A stretch of 18,551 bases of DNA from an uncultured Eubacteriales bacterium (GTDB lineage Bacteria; Bacillota; Clostridia; Lachnospirales; Bianqueaceae), in contig CABUPM010000047.1 in NCBI GenBank assembly GCA_902493345.1, positions 1-18,551 of the forward strand. Direction: 5' to 3'. Shown here one piece after another: positions 1-7,177 of this stretch. The translations under genes were made by a program, and so were the position numbers. Positions within the stretch are counted from its first letter, which is position 1. Each line of letters opens with the position of its first letter. The notes below the pieces were generated by a model. That model did not search any database. It was not told the DNA's origin and saw only the letters and a list, made by a program, of their open reading frames with translations.

Positions 1-10
1 CATATAGCAA

Positions 11-44
11 TACCCCCAATACTGGGTGTCCAGTATTGGGGGTA
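11..44. repeat. Perfect 15-bp inverted repeat with GTGT loop
   Basis: The arms 11-25 (TACCCCCAATACTGG) and 30-44 are exact reverse complements around a four-base GTGT loop. The hairpin lies about 35 bp upstream of the -35 box of the following gene, so it should not be in that gene's transcript. Neither side carries a T-run, so it is not a classical intrinsic terminator. It may end an upstream transcript outside the window, act as a protein-binding palindrome, or be a small dispersed repeat. Confidence 0.7.
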
Positions 45-72
45 CATATCACTATGGACAACATGCTTTTTC

Positions 73-107
73 TTGTATTTTACAAACTTCCTCCCCTCCT
101 TTATACT
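73..107 (+). promoter_or_regulatory. Sigma-A promoter of the MetE-core gene, with palindrome over -35
   Basis: TTTACA (79-84) and TATACT (102-107) are separated by 17 bp, giving an expected start near 114 and a leader of about 36 nt. That leader is too short for an S-box or T-box. A small palindrome TTGTA-TTT-TACAA (73-85) overlaps the -35 box and could be an operator, although this is inference. The ribosome site AGAGGAGAG (136-144) precedes the ATG at 150. Confidence 0.7.
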
Positions 108-149
108 ATAGTCTGTACTCAGAGAAAAGAATAAAAGAGGAGAGATATC

Positions 150-1265
150 ATGTCTAAGTCCCATGTACCATTTCGTTATGACTATGTAGGAAGCTTTCTG
201 CGGCCGTCTCAGTTGAAGAAGGCCCGCGCTGATTTCGAGTCCGGAAATATCACCTCCGCGGACCTGAAAGCCGTAGAGGACGAATGCATTCTGGATCTTG
301 TCGCCAAGCAGAAAGCGGCCGGATATCATGTGATCACAGACGGCGAATTCCGCAGAGCCACCTGGCATCTGGATTTTATGTGGGGCTTCCAGGGAGTCGG
401 ACATTCCAAAACTCTGACCGGATTGCCTTTTCATGGCGAGGCCGCGATGATCGACGACACCTATCTGACTGGTAAGGTCTCCGTAGAGAATCATCCTTTT
501 GTAGAGCACTTCCGGTTTGTTCACGCACTGGAAGATGAAAATACTGTCGCCAAGCAGACCATCCCCGCTCCGGCGCAGTTCCTGGAACAGATGATCATGC
601 CCTTTGCTCTCAAAAATACCCGCAAATACTATAAGTTTACCGAAGAACTGGTCGAGGATATCGCTCAGGGCTATCAGAAGGTCATTGCGGATCTGTATGC
701 CGCCGGCTGCCGCGATCTTCAGCTGGACGACTGTTCCTGGGGAATGCTGGTGGATCCTCGCGCCTGCGAGCTTTTCGGCACGGATAAGGGCGGTCTGGAA
801 AAGATCAAGGAACAGCTGTTAAATATCAATAACCTGGCAATCGCAAAGGCTCCGGAGGATCTGGTCATCACAACGCATGTGTGCCGTGGTAATTTCCACT
901 CTACCTATGCGAGCAGCGGCGCCTACGACAGTGTTGCCAAGACACTGTTTGCCCGTGAGAATGTCTCCGCATACTATCTGGAATTTGACGATGAGCGTTC
1001 CGGCGGCTTTGAGCCTCTGGCTGAGGTCTCCGGCGATAAGAAGGTTGTGCTGGGCCTGATCACCACCAAATCCCCCAAGCTGGAGGATAAGCAGACGGTT
1101 ATCGATCGAATTCATAAGGCCGCACAGTATCTTCCGCTGGATCGGCTGTGCCTGAGTCCGCAGTGCGGATTTGCTTCCTGCGAGATCGGCAACAAGCTGA
1201 CAGAGGACGAGCAATGGGCCAAGCTGGCATTGGTAAAAGAGATCGCGGACGAGATCTGGAAATAA
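150..1265 (+). CDS. Stand-alone MetE C-terminal-domain methyltransferase (YxjG/YxjH-like)
   Basis: The 371-residue protein matches the catalytic (C-terminal) barrel of cobalamin-independent methionine synthase, as in Bacillus YxjG/YxjH, without the N-terminal MetE half. The expected zinc site is visible: His243 and Cys245 in THVCRGN, Glu278 in YYLEFDD, and Cys339 in SPQCGFAS. Near the N terminus, YVGSFLRP and ITDGEFRR are typical of the family and contribute to substrate binding. The family transfers a methyl group to homocysteine or a related thiol; the methyl donor of these short forms is less certain than for full-length MetE. The gene is monocistronic: its own promoter and AGAGGAGAG site lie upstream and a bidirectional terminator follows. 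The start is fixed by that ribosome site. It is cytoplasmic, with no signal peptide. Confidence 0.88.
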   Translation: MSKSHVPFRYDYVGSFLRPSQLKKARADFESGNITSADLKAVEDECILDLVAKQKAAGYHVITDGEFRRATWHLDFMWGFQGVGHSKTLTGLPFHGEAAMIDDTYLTGKVSVENHPFVEHFRFVHALEDENTVAKQTIPAPAQFLEQMIMPFALKNTRKYYKFTEELVEDIAQGYQKVIADLYAAGCRDLQLDDCSWGMLVDPRACELFGTDKGGLEKIKEQLLNINNLAIAKAPEDLVITTHVCRGNFHSTYASSGAYDSVAKTLFARENVSAYYLEFDDERSGGFEPLAEVSGDKKVVLGLITTKSPKLEDKQTVIDRIHKAAQYLPLDRLCLSPQCGFASCEIGNKLTEDEQWAKLALVKEIADEIWK

Positions 1266-1269
1266 ATCA

Positions 1270-1310
1270 AAAAGGATCCGAATGGTTTGCGCCATTCGGA
1301 TCCTTTTTTG
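1270..1310. terminator. Bidirectional intrinsic terminator
   Basis: A 17-bp stem (1270-1286 with 1293-1309, built on AAGGATCCGAATGG) encloses the loop TTTGCG. It is followed by T residues on the plus strand and, read in reverse, by TTTTTGATTTATT on the minus strand. It lies between two convergent genes and should stop transcription from both sides. Confidence 0.92.
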
Positions 1311-1313
1311 TGA

Positions 1314-2057
1314 TTACAGAACCTTGGACAAAAATTCTTTGGTACGCTCCTCCTGCGGATGCGCGAAAAATTCTTCGGGGGAATTCTCTTCGACGATCTT
1401 GCCATTGGCCATGAAGATGACACGGCTCGCGACTTCTCTCGCAAATCCCATCTCGTGCGTGACCACCGCCATCGTCATACCGGACTTGGCCAGCTCCTTC
1501 ATAACCTCCAGTACTTCTCCCACCATCTCCGGATCCAGCGCCGATGTCGGCTCATCAAAGAGCATAATCTCCGGATTCATGCACAGTGCCCGGACAATAG
1601 CAATTCGCTGTTTTTGTCCGCCGGAGAGCTGCGAAGGATACGCCCCGGCTCTGTCTGCCAGTCCGACACGCTCCAGAAGCTGCATGGCCTGCTCCTCTGC
1701 CTCCTGCTTACTCTTTTTTAGAAGCAGGGTCGGAGCAAGCGTCATATTTTTGAGAATCGTCATATTGGGGAACAGATTAAAATGCTGGAACACCATCCCC
1801 ATCTTCTGACGATGATGGTTGATATCCGTTTTGGGATTGGTGATATCCACATTATCCACATAGATGTGCCCGGATGTCGGCGTCTCCAGACGGTTCAGAC
1901 ACCGCAGCAGCGTGGACTTACCGGAACCGGAGGGCCCAATGATAACTACAACCTCGCCCTTATGGATCTCCAGCGACACACCGTCCAGCGCTTTGATCTC
2001 TCCGTTCTTAAAGTGCATTTTGACATCTTCTACACGAATCAGCGTATCAGTGCTCAC
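1314..2057 (-). CDS. Polar amino-acid ABC transporter ATPase
   Basis: This is a 247-residue ABC ATPase of the GlnQ/ArtM/HisP class that powers amino-acid import with the two genes upstream. Visible motifs are Walker A GPSGSGKST (41-49), Q-loop Gln91, signature LSGGQ (144-148), Walker B IMLFDEP (164-170, Glu169) and the switch His201. The length is typical. Translation starts at GTG (2057-2055); the reading frame overlaps the upstream permease by 11 bp, and an AGGAGG site (2068-2073) sits 10 nt before the GTG, so the two proteins are probably translationally coupled. The family assignment is firm; the transported amino acid cannot be read from the sequence. Confidence 0.95.
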   Translation of the reverse strand: MSTDTLIRVEDVKMHFKNGEIKALDGVSLEIHKGEVVVIIGPSGSGKSTLLRCLNRLETPTSGHIYVDNVDITNPKTDINHHRQKMGMVFQHFNLFPNMTILKNMTLAPTLLLKKSKQEAEEQAMQLLERVGLADRAGAYPSQLSGGQKQRIAIVRALCMNPEIMLFDEPTSALDPEMVGEVLEVMKELAKSGMTMAVVTHEMGFAREVASRVIFMANGKIVEENSPEEFFAHPQEERTKEFLSKVL

Positions 2058-2841
2058 TGTTTCTCAGCCTCCTCTCCAGTTTACCCATCAACCAGGTAAA
2101 GAACATGACCATGGCCAGATAGATCGCGGCAACCCCCAACAGCGGCATAAAGTCCACATAGGAAACTCCACGAATCATATTGCCGGCCCGCGTCAGATCG
2201 GTCAATCCCACATAACCCGCGACTGCCGTCTCCTTTAACAGTACAATGAACTCGTTCACCAACGTCGGAAGCACTGCCCGGAACGCCTGCGGCAAAATGA
2301 TGTGCACCATGGTCGCCACATATCCGAATCCCAGTGACCTTCCTGCCTCAAACTGTCCTTCATCCACAGACATGATGCCGCCTCGGATGATTTCCGCTAC
2401 ATAGGCTCCGGAGTTGATTCCAAAGGCCAGCACTCCGGCCAGAAGCTTATTGTTGGAGTTCGCCATAATGACAAAGAAGATGATCATGATCTGAATCACG
2501 ACCGGCGTTCCTCGGATAACTGTCAGGTATACCTTAGCTACCGCATTGGCAAGCCCTAGAAGTCCCTTACCGATCCCACGGGGACGGAATTTTCCTTCTT
2601 TATCCCAGGATACGCGGATCAGCGCCACAAGCACTCCCAAGACAAGTCCCACCATAAGGGCAAAAAAGGTCAGGGTCAGCGTATTCTGCAGGCCTGTAAC
2701 AAGGTTCAGATATCGATTGTCATAGATAAAGGATTTAAAGAAATCATAGCATATATCGTAAGCCCACTGCGGAAGGTTCAATATCCACTCCGGCGCATTG
2801 TCCAGCCATGCCTGCATTGTATCGCTTACCAACGGTAACAT
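2047..2841 (-). CDS. Polar amino-acid ABC transporter permease
   Basis: The 264-residue membrane protein belongs to the HisM/GlnP permease family. Hydrophobic segments lie near residues 52-75, 103-126, 133-152, 190-212 and 230-252. The EAA loop that docks on the ATPase is at 165-185 (EAGRSLGFG followed by ILPQAFR). The N terminus of about 45 residues before the first main helix is amphipathic and longer than in minimal members. ATG at 2841 is supported by AAAGGAG eight bases upstream. It follows the binding-protein gene after an 85-bp gap that contains a GC-rich hairpin, and overlaps the ATPase gene by 11 bp. Confidence 0.94.
   Translation of the reverse strand: MLPLVSDTMQAWLDNAPEWILNLPQWAYDICYDFFKSFIYDNRYLNLVTGLQNTLTLTFFALMVGLVLGVLVALIRVSWDKEGKFRPRGIGKGLLGLANAVAKVYLTVIRGTPVVIQIMIIFFVIMANSNNKLLAGVLAFGINSGAYVAEIIRGGIMSVDEGQFEAGRSLGFGYVATMVHIILPQAFRAVLPTLVNEFIVLLKETAVAGYVGLTDLTRAGNMIRGVSYVDFMPLLGVAAIYLAMVMFFTWLMGKLERRLRNSEH
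2068..2073 (-). promoter_or_regulatory. Ribosome site for the GTG-started ATPase gene
   Basis: AGGAGG on the minus strand lies inside the permease gene, 10 nt before GTG 2057-2055. It decides this non-ATG start and supports coupled translation with the permease. Confidence 0.75.
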
Positions 2842-2867
2842 CCGGTATACTCCTTTCGATACGACAC

Positions 2868-2893
2868 AAGGGGCAGGAATCGCCCCACCCCTT
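2868..2893 (-). promoter_or_regulatory. GC-rich intercistronic hairpin between binding-protein and permease genes
   Basis: On the minus strand GGGGC-GATTCCT-GCCCC can form a 5-bp hairpin; alternatively AAGGGG (2888-2893) pairs with CCCCTT (2868-2873). A third pairing exists between GGCAGGA just after the lipoprotein stop (2918-2924) and TCCTGCC (2872-2878). No T-run follows. Such structures often protect the upstream mRNA so that binding protein exceeds permease; that role here is inference. Confidence 0.45.
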
Positions 2894-2926
2894 TATCGTT
2901 CTTCTGTTTTTATTCTGTCCTGCCTT

Positions 2927-3805
2927 TTATTCAGCGGTGATGTACTTATCCAGAATGGACTGTACGGTTCCGTCCGCGATCAGCTCTTCCAGAGCCTGGT
3001 TCACAGCCTGCTGCAGCGCGTCATTGTCCTTGGACAGCGCGATCGCGTAATCCTCGGTTACATACTCTGTATCCAGGATCTTCAGCCCCTCATTGGCTTC
3101 TACAAAGGCCTTAGCCGGCTCATTATCGATAACCACACAGTCTACCTGGCCATTCTTCAGTGCCATAACCGCGTCAGCGCCCTTGTTATAACGGTCGATC
3201 GTTCCCAGTCCGGCCTTCTCAATATCATCCGTCGTATACAGGTCGCCGGTCGTCGTCAGCTGAACGCCGATGATGTGATTGGCTCCCTCTGCAAACAGAT
3301 CATCTACGCTGGTAATATCGGAATCTTCACGAACGATGATTACCTGAACGCCTGTCGCATAGCTGGTGCTGAAGTTTACTTCTTCCTGACGCTCCTCAGT
3401 CACTGTCATGCCAGCCAGACCTACATCAGCCTTGCCGCCCTTGATGGAAGAGATGATGGAATCAAACTCCATATCCTCTATACGAAGTGTCAATCCAAGC
3501 TTCTCAGCGATTGCCTGCGCAATCTCAGCGTCAATTCCTACGACCTGATCTCCTTCATGGTACTCATACGGCGGGAACTCCGCATTGGTCGCCATTATCA
3601 GAACGCCCTCTTCTACTGTTGTAAACTCTGCTGCGTCTGCGGAAGACTCAGCTGTGGACGCTTCCGCCTCTGCGGAACTCTCTGCGGCGGCAGAAGACTC
3701 TGCCTTGGAAGCCTCATTCTTACTGGAATCACTGGATGCCGGCGCACATGCCGCCGTTCCTACGATCAACAGCGCCGCTATCAACAATGCAAAATACTTT
3801 TTCAT
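2927..3805 (-). CDS. Polar amino-acid ABC transporter substrate-binding lipoprotein
   Basis: A 292-residue family-3 solute-binding protein. The signal peptide (1-19) ends in TAAC with the lipidated Cys20; Thr at position -3 is a mild departure from the usual Leu. Residues 21-60 are a flexible Ser/Ala/Glu linker, then the binding domain starts at TVEEGVLIMATNAEFPPYEY. GMTVTEERQ (132-140) holds the Arg139 expected to bind the ligand carboxylate, and TTTGDLY (184-190) is in the second lobe. ATG 3805 is chosen because AGGAG lies 8 nt upstream; the frame stays open eight codons further upstream, but that start would lie before the ribosome site. It heads the operon, with a consensus promoter about 70 bp upstream. 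The ligand is unknown. Confidence 0.94.
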   Translation of the reverse strand: MKKYFALLIAALLIVGTAACAPASSDSSKNEASKAESSAAAESSAEAEASTAESSADAAEFTTVEEGVLIMATNAEFPPYEYHEGDQVVGIDAEIAQAIAEKLGLTLRIEDMEFDSIISSIKGGKADVGLAGMTVTEERQEEVNFSTSYATGVQVIIVREDSDITSVDDLFAEGANHIIGVQLTTTGDLYTTDDIEKAGLGTIDRYNKGADAVMALKNGQVDCVVIDNEPAKAFVEANEGLKILDTEYVTEDYAIALSKDNDALQQAVNQALEELIADGTVQSILDKYITAE

Positions 3806-3811
3806 CTTGCT

Positions 3812-3820
3812 CTCTCCTCT
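3812..3820 (-). promoter_or_regulatory. Ribosome site fixing the amino-acid-binding lipoprotein start
   Basis: AGAGGAGAG on the minus strand sits 8 nt (from AGGAG) before ATG 3805. It rules out the longer in-frame start at 3829, which would be upstream of it. Confidence 0.85.
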
Positions 3821-3839
3821 GTTATGCAAAATTATTCAT

Positions 3840-3868
3840 GAACTCTGTTCCATTCTCTCTCCGAGTTC
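3840..3868 (-). promoter_or_regulatory. Inverted repeat at the 5' end of the amino-acid importer mRNA
   Basis: GAACTC (minus strand, 3868-3863) and GAGTTC (3845-3840) are complementary over 6 bp with a 17-nt loop. The predicted transcription start is near 3870, so this stem would cap the 5' end of the transcript. It could stabilise the mRNA or bind a regulator. The short stem and long loop make it tentative. Confidence 0.35.
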
Positions 3869-3876
3869 GTGTCCAT

Positions 3877-3905
3877 ATAATACCGCAATCTTTTGGAATT
3901 GTCAA
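3877..3905 (-). promoter_or_regulatory. Consensus sigma-A promoter of the amino-acid importer operon
   Basis: On the minus strand TTGACA (3905-3900) and TATTAT (3882-3877) are separated by exactly 17 bp. The -35 is perfect and the -10 differs from TATAAT at one base, so this should be a strong promoter. It drives the lipoprotein, permease and ATPase genes, ending at the terminator at 1270-1310. Confidence 0.88.
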
Positions 3906-3969
3906 CGATTTCTTTTAAAAATACTGAATAAAAATGAAAAGTCATCTCCAAGATAATATGCATTTTTAT

Positions 3970-4003
3970 ACAAAAATAAGAACGAACCAACCGGTCCGTT
4001 CTC
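3970..4003 (-). terminator. Intrinsic terminator of ftsH
   Basis: Read on the minus strand, GAACGGACC (4001-3993) pairs with GGTTCGTTC (3988-3980), with one G-U pair and a four-base loop. TTATTTTTG follows at once. It lies 16 bp after the ftsH stop codon and before the next promoter. Confidence 0.85.
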
Positions 4004-4018
4004 ATTGGATTCTGTCTA

Positions 4019-5866
4019 TTATTCTTCCTTCAGCTTTCCGAGGATGCCCATGAACTCTTCTCCGGTGATCGTCTCATGATTATACAGATACTGTGCCAAA
4101 GAATTCAATTCCTGCATATGGCTCCGGAGCAGCTCCGTCGCTTTCTCGTACTGCTTCTTGACTACCGCGACCACCTCACGGTCAATCTCCGTTGAGGTAT
4201 CCGGCGAGCAAGCCAGCGACGAATCCCCGCCCAGGTACTGATTGCTCACGGTCTCCAAAGCAACCATTCCAAAATCCTCGCTCATACCATACCGGGTGAT
4301 CATGGCGCGCGCCAGCTTGGTTGCCTGCTCAATATCATTGGAAGCTCCGGTCGTGATGGAGTGAAAGATCAGCTCCTCCGCCACCCGTCCGCCGGTCAGC
4401 GTCGCGATCTTATTCTCCAGCTCTTCTTTGCTCATCAGATTGTGATCATTCTGATCCACCTGCATGGTATAACCCAGCGCTCCGGAGGTTCTGGGGATGA
4501 TCGTGATCTTGGTTACCGGCGCGGAATGCGACTGCAGGGCCGCTACCAGAGCATGTCCGATTTCATGATAGGATACAATCATCTTTTCCTGATCCGAAAG
4601 GATCTTGTTCTTCTTCTGATATCCGGCGATTACAACTTCAACGCTCTCCTCCAAATCTGCCTGGGTTACAATGTTCCGTCCGCCGCGCACCGCACGCAGG
4701 GCTGCTTCATTGACCATATTGGCCAGCTCCGCGCCGGATGCGCCTGCCGCCATTCTGGCTACTACAGAAAAGTCAACATCCGAGGACATCTTGACCTTGC
4801 GGGCATGAACCTTCAGGATCTCCTCTCGTCCTTTGAGGTCCGGCAGCTCTACCGGAATTCTCCGGTCGAACCGGCCGGGACGCAGCAGCGCCGGATCCAG
4901 GGAATCCGGACGGTTGGTTGCCGCCAGAATGATTACGCCCTTCTTGGCATCAAATCCATCCATCTCCGTCAGCAGCTGATTCAGCGTCTGCTCACGCTCA
5001 TCGTTGCCGCTGATTGCTCCGGCACCGTCTCTTTTCTTTCCGATGGTATCAATCTCATCGATAAAGACAATACAGGGCGCCTTTTCGTTGGCCTGCTTGA
5101 ACAGATCCCGCACCTTTGCCGCACCCATACCTACGAACATTTCTACAAATTCCGAACCGGCAATAGAGAAAAACGGCACATGGGCTTCGCCCGCAACCGC
5201 TTTTGCCAAAAGCGTTTTACCGGTTCCCGGAGGGCCGACTAGAAGCGCGCCCTTAGGGATCGCCGCGCCGATCTCCGCATACTTTCCGGGATTGTGCAGA
5301 TAATCTACGATCTCCGTCAGAAGTTCCTTGGCTTCATCCTCACCTGCCACGTCGGAGAAGCGGATTCCTTCCTCCGAGGGAACATACACCTTGGCGTTGC
5401 TCTTGCCGAAGGACATGGCGCCTCCAATGCCGCTTCCCATATTTCCGCCCATCTTCTTCATGACATACCGCATCATCAGCTGTCCGACGACAACCATCAC
5501 GACAATCGGCAGTACCCATGTCAAAAGGAAGCTCAGGATCGGAGATACCTGTTCTACGATCGGCGTACCAAAGGATACGATACCCGCGTCCTTCAGACGG
5601 TCTACCAAAAAGACGTCCTCCATCTTTCCTGTCTTATAATATCCAGTCGGCGTCGCCTTATCCGCAAAGACGATCTCCGTATCAGTTACCTGTACCTTAG
5701 AAATATTCTGGTCCTCTGCCATCTTAAGGAACTCGCCGTAATCCACTTCCGTAACCTTGGATGTCAGCACCCGCGGAAATACCAGCGCATTCAGAAGCAT
5801 CAGAACCACCATTGCGATGACATAGTAGAATATCAGCGGTTTTCTTGTATTCTTAACCTCTTTCAT
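4019..5866 (-). CDS. ftsH: ATP-dependent membrane zinc metalloprotease FtsH
   Basis: The 615-residue protein has the full FtsH layout. Two membrane helices (about 11-31 and 108-131) flank an extracytoplasmic region. The AAA+ module follows: Walker A GPPGTGKT (211-218), pore motif FVGMG (244-248), Walker B IVFIDEID (266-273) and the second region of homology ending in RPGRFDRR (329-336). The M41 peptidase has HEIGH (434-438) with Asp511 as the third zinc ligand. The motif reads HEIGH rather than the more common HEAGH, which still fits HExxH. FtsH hexamers degrade misfolded membrane proteins and short-lived regulators at the inner face of the membrane. The start has AAGGAGG nine bases upstream. 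It is monocistronic, with its own promoter and terminator. The short C-terminal tail is normal for clostridial forms. Confidence 0.98.
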   Translation of the reverse strand: MKEVKNTRKPLIFYYVIAMVVLMLLNALVFPRVLTSKVTEVDYGEFLKMAEDQNISKVQVTDTEIVFADKATPTGYYKTGKMEDVFLVDRLKDAGIVSFGTPIVEQVSPILSFLLTWVLPIVVMVVVGQLMMRYVMKKMGGNMGSGIGGAMSFGKSNAKVYVPSEEGIRFSDVAGEDEAKELLTEIVDYLHNPGKYAEIGAAIPKGALLVGPPGTGKTLLAKAVAGEAHVPFFSIAGSEFVEMFVGMGAAKVRDLFKQANEKAPCIVFIDEIDTIGKKRDGAGAISGNDEREQTLNQLLTEMDGFDAKKGVIILAATNRPDSLDPALLRPGRFDRRIPVELPDLKGREEILKVHARKVKMSSDVDFSVVARMAAGASGAELANMVNEAALRAVRGGRNIVTQADLEESVEVVIAGYQKKNKILSDQEKMIVSYHEIGHALVAALQSHSAPVTKITIIPRTSGALGYTMQVDQNDHNLMSKEELENKIATLTGGRVAEELIFHSITTGASNDIEQATKLARAMITRYGMSEDFGMVALETVSNQYLGGDSSLACSPDTSTEIDREVVAVVKKQYEKATELLRSHMQELNSLAQYLYNHETITGEEFMGILGKLKEE

Positions 5867-5909
5867 GTCCCCTTGCCTCCTTGATTAACCCAATAATCCC
5901 ATCTTCCTT

Positions 5910-5938
5910 ATTCTACTAAATCCGCTCTCTTTTTGCAA
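5910..5938 (-). promoter_or_regulatory. Promoter of ftsH
   Basis: On the minus strand TTGCAA (5938-5933) and TAGAAT (5915-5910) are 17 bp apart. The leader of about 40 nt contains a small inverted repeat GATTA-TTGGGT-TAATC (5898-5883) just before the ribosome site. No CIRCE-type heat-shock operator is visible. Confidence 0.65.
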
Positions 5939-5967
5939 TACTTCTTTTGTGAACTTTTTGAAAATAA

Positions 5968-5996
5968 TTGCATTTCCTGCCCATCTGTTATATAAT
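5968..5996 (+). promoter_or_regulatory. Promoter of the aldo/keto reductase gene
   Basis: TTGCAT (5968-5973) and a perfect TATAAT (5991-5996) are 17 bp apart. The start near 6003 would give a leader of only about 20 nt before ATG 6024. It is divergent from the ftsH promoter, with 29 bp between the two -35 boxes. Confidence 0.75.
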
Positions 5997-6023
5997 GGCA
6001 GAAAAACTACAGGAGGGATCTCT

Positions 6024-6872
6024 ATGAACTGTATGCTTGCCGACCAGACTTCCGTTCCGGTTCTGGGTCAGGGTACCTGGTATCTGGGCGAGAATTCCGC
6101 TGCCCGAAAAGCCGAACAGCACGCGCTGTGCACGGGCATTGAAGCCGGTATGAGACTTCTGGACACGGCAGAGATGTATGGAGACGGACAGGCAGAGAAT
6201 CTTCTGGGCGAAGTACTGCCCCATTACAAGCGTTCTGATCTGTTTCTCGTGTCCAAGGTCTATCCTCACAATGCCGGACGCAGCCACATCTTCACAAGCT
6301 GCGAAAACTCCCTGCGCCGGATGCACACCGATTATCTGGATCTCTACCTGCTGCATTGGCGCGGCAGGATTCCGCTCGCGGAAACCGTGGAGTGTATGGA
6401 GGAACTCATACGTCAGGGAAAAATCCGCCGCTGGGGCGTCTCCAATTTTGATATATACGATATGCAGGAATTATGGTCCGTCCCCAATGGAACCCATTGT
6501 ATGGTCAATCAGGTGCTGTACCACATCGCCTCCCGCGGTATCGAATACGATCTGCTCCCATGGATGCGTTCCCACCAGGTTACATTGATGTCCTACTGTC
6601 CTCTGGCGCAGGCCGGACGGCTGCAGCGCGGATTGTGGACCCATCCGCTGCTGACAGAGCTCGCCGCGAAACGCCGCATCACTGTCCCTCAGCTGCTTCT
6701 CGCATGGGCCGTTCGGGATGGACATACCATCGCCATTCCCCGGACAGGAAAGGCCCGGCATACACTGGAAAACAGCGCGGCTGCCTCCCTGCGGCTCTCC
6801 CCTGAGGAACTGGCTCTGATCGATCAGGCTTTTCCCGCGCCCACCGCTCACGAACCTCTGGACATGCAATAA
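6024..6872 (+). CDS. Aldo/keto reductase
   Basis: A 282-residue cytoplasmic oxidoreductase of the aldo/keto reductase superfamily, which reduces aldehydes or ketones with NAD(P)H. The catalytic tetrad is visible as Asp47 (LLDTAEMYGDG), Tyr52, Lys78 (LVSKVYP) and His111 (YLLHWRG). Further marks are WGVSNFD (137-143) and the cofactor-binding segment IAIPRTGK near 236-243. ATG 6024 is chosen because AGGAGGG (6011-6017) lies 6 nt upstream; the frame remains open further upstream, but that part overlaps the promoter. It stands alone, between its own promoter and a bidirectional terminator. The physiological substrate is unknown. Confidence 0.93.
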   Translation: MNCMLADQTSVPVLGQGTWYLGENSAARKAEQHALCTGIEAGMRLLDTAEMYGDGQAENLLGEVLPHYKRSDLFLVSKVYPHNAGRSHIFTSCENSLRRMHTDYLDLYLLHWRGRIPLAETVECMEELIRQGKIRRWGVSNFDIYDMQELWSVPNGTHCMVNQVLYHIASRGIEYDLLPWMRSHQVTLMSYCPLAQAGRLQRGLWTHPLLTELAAKRRITVPQLLLAWAVRDGHTIAIPRTGKARHTLENSAAASLRLSPEELALIDQAFPAPTAHEPLDMQ

Positions 6873-6878
6873 AACGGA

Positions 6879-6919
6879 AACCGGCGAAACAGATCTTCTC
6901 TGCTTCGCCGGTTCTTTTT
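6879..6919. terminator. Bidirectional intrinsic terminator
   Basis: AACCGGCGAA (6879-6888) pairs with TTCGCCGGTT (6904-6913), and CAGA/TCTG can extend the stem inward. CTTTTTA follows on the plus strand; on the minus strand the stem is followed by the T-rich CGTTTTATTG. It ends the reductase gene and the convergent five-gene operon, overlapping the stop of the small gene at 6918. Confidence 0.9.
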
Positions 6920-7121
6920 ATGGCTCAAAATGATACATGTTCTTATAGCTCTCGACCTCTGCCTCGCTCTCCGGCGATCTCGGAATCAGTCCCGTACAAT
7001 CGGTTGCCGAGCTGATCCCCATATCCTCCAGAGAGGGATACGGCTGCTGCGGTTCGTCCGATTCGACATGCTGCATTACCGGCACCTCCAGAAGCGGATT
7101 GCGCTTTTTCTTTTTTCCCAT
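6918..7121 (-). CDS. Small charged protein of unknown function (67 aa)
   Basis: I do not recognise this protein. It starts MGKKKKRNP and is then acidic and proline-rich, with no membrane helix, no cysteine pair and no signal peptide; the C-terminal third holds TGLIPRSPESEAEVESY. Such composition suggests a disordered or partner-binding protein. Its reality is supported by AGGAGG (7130-7135) eight bases before the ATG, by its place as last gene of the operon, 56 bp after the phosphoesterase, and by a terminator directly after its stop. A second ATG (7128-7126) opens another frame but is only 1 nt from the ribosome site. Confidence 0.7.
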   Translation of the reverse strand: MGKKKKRNPLLEVPVMQHVESDEPQQPYPSLEDMGISSATDCTGLIPRSPESEAEVESYKNMYHFEP

Positions 7122-7177
7122 GGTCCATGCCTCCTAGATTGTGGATTCATAGACAGTATGGTCTGCCAGCGCCTGTT

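Noticed and set aside
108..149. Possible S-box or T-box leader before the MetE-core gene
   Set aside because: The leader after the predicted start is about 36 nt, with no conserved riboswitch or T-box elements.
3803..3829. Longer start for the amino-acid-binding lipoprotein
   Set aside because: The extra eight codons include the ribosome site itself; the signal peptide begins properly at MKKYF.
2798..3841. 347-codon plus-strand open frame
   Set aside because: It lies antisense to the amino-acid permease and lipoprotein genes, which have clear family motifs; it has no ribosome site and a Cys/Arg/Leu-rich translation typical of a shadow frame.
4361..5242. 293-codon plus-strand open frame
   Set aside because: Antisense to the conserved AAA and protease region of ftsH.
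5949..6023. Longer start for the aldo/keto reductase
   Set aside because: It would contain the -35/-10 elements and the AGGAGGG site; the family begins shortly after ATG 6024.
6943..7128. Alternative 61-codon minus-strand frame overlapping the small gene
   Set aside because: Its ATG is only 1 nt from the AGGAGG, too close; the other frame has 8-nt spacing and runs to the terminator.
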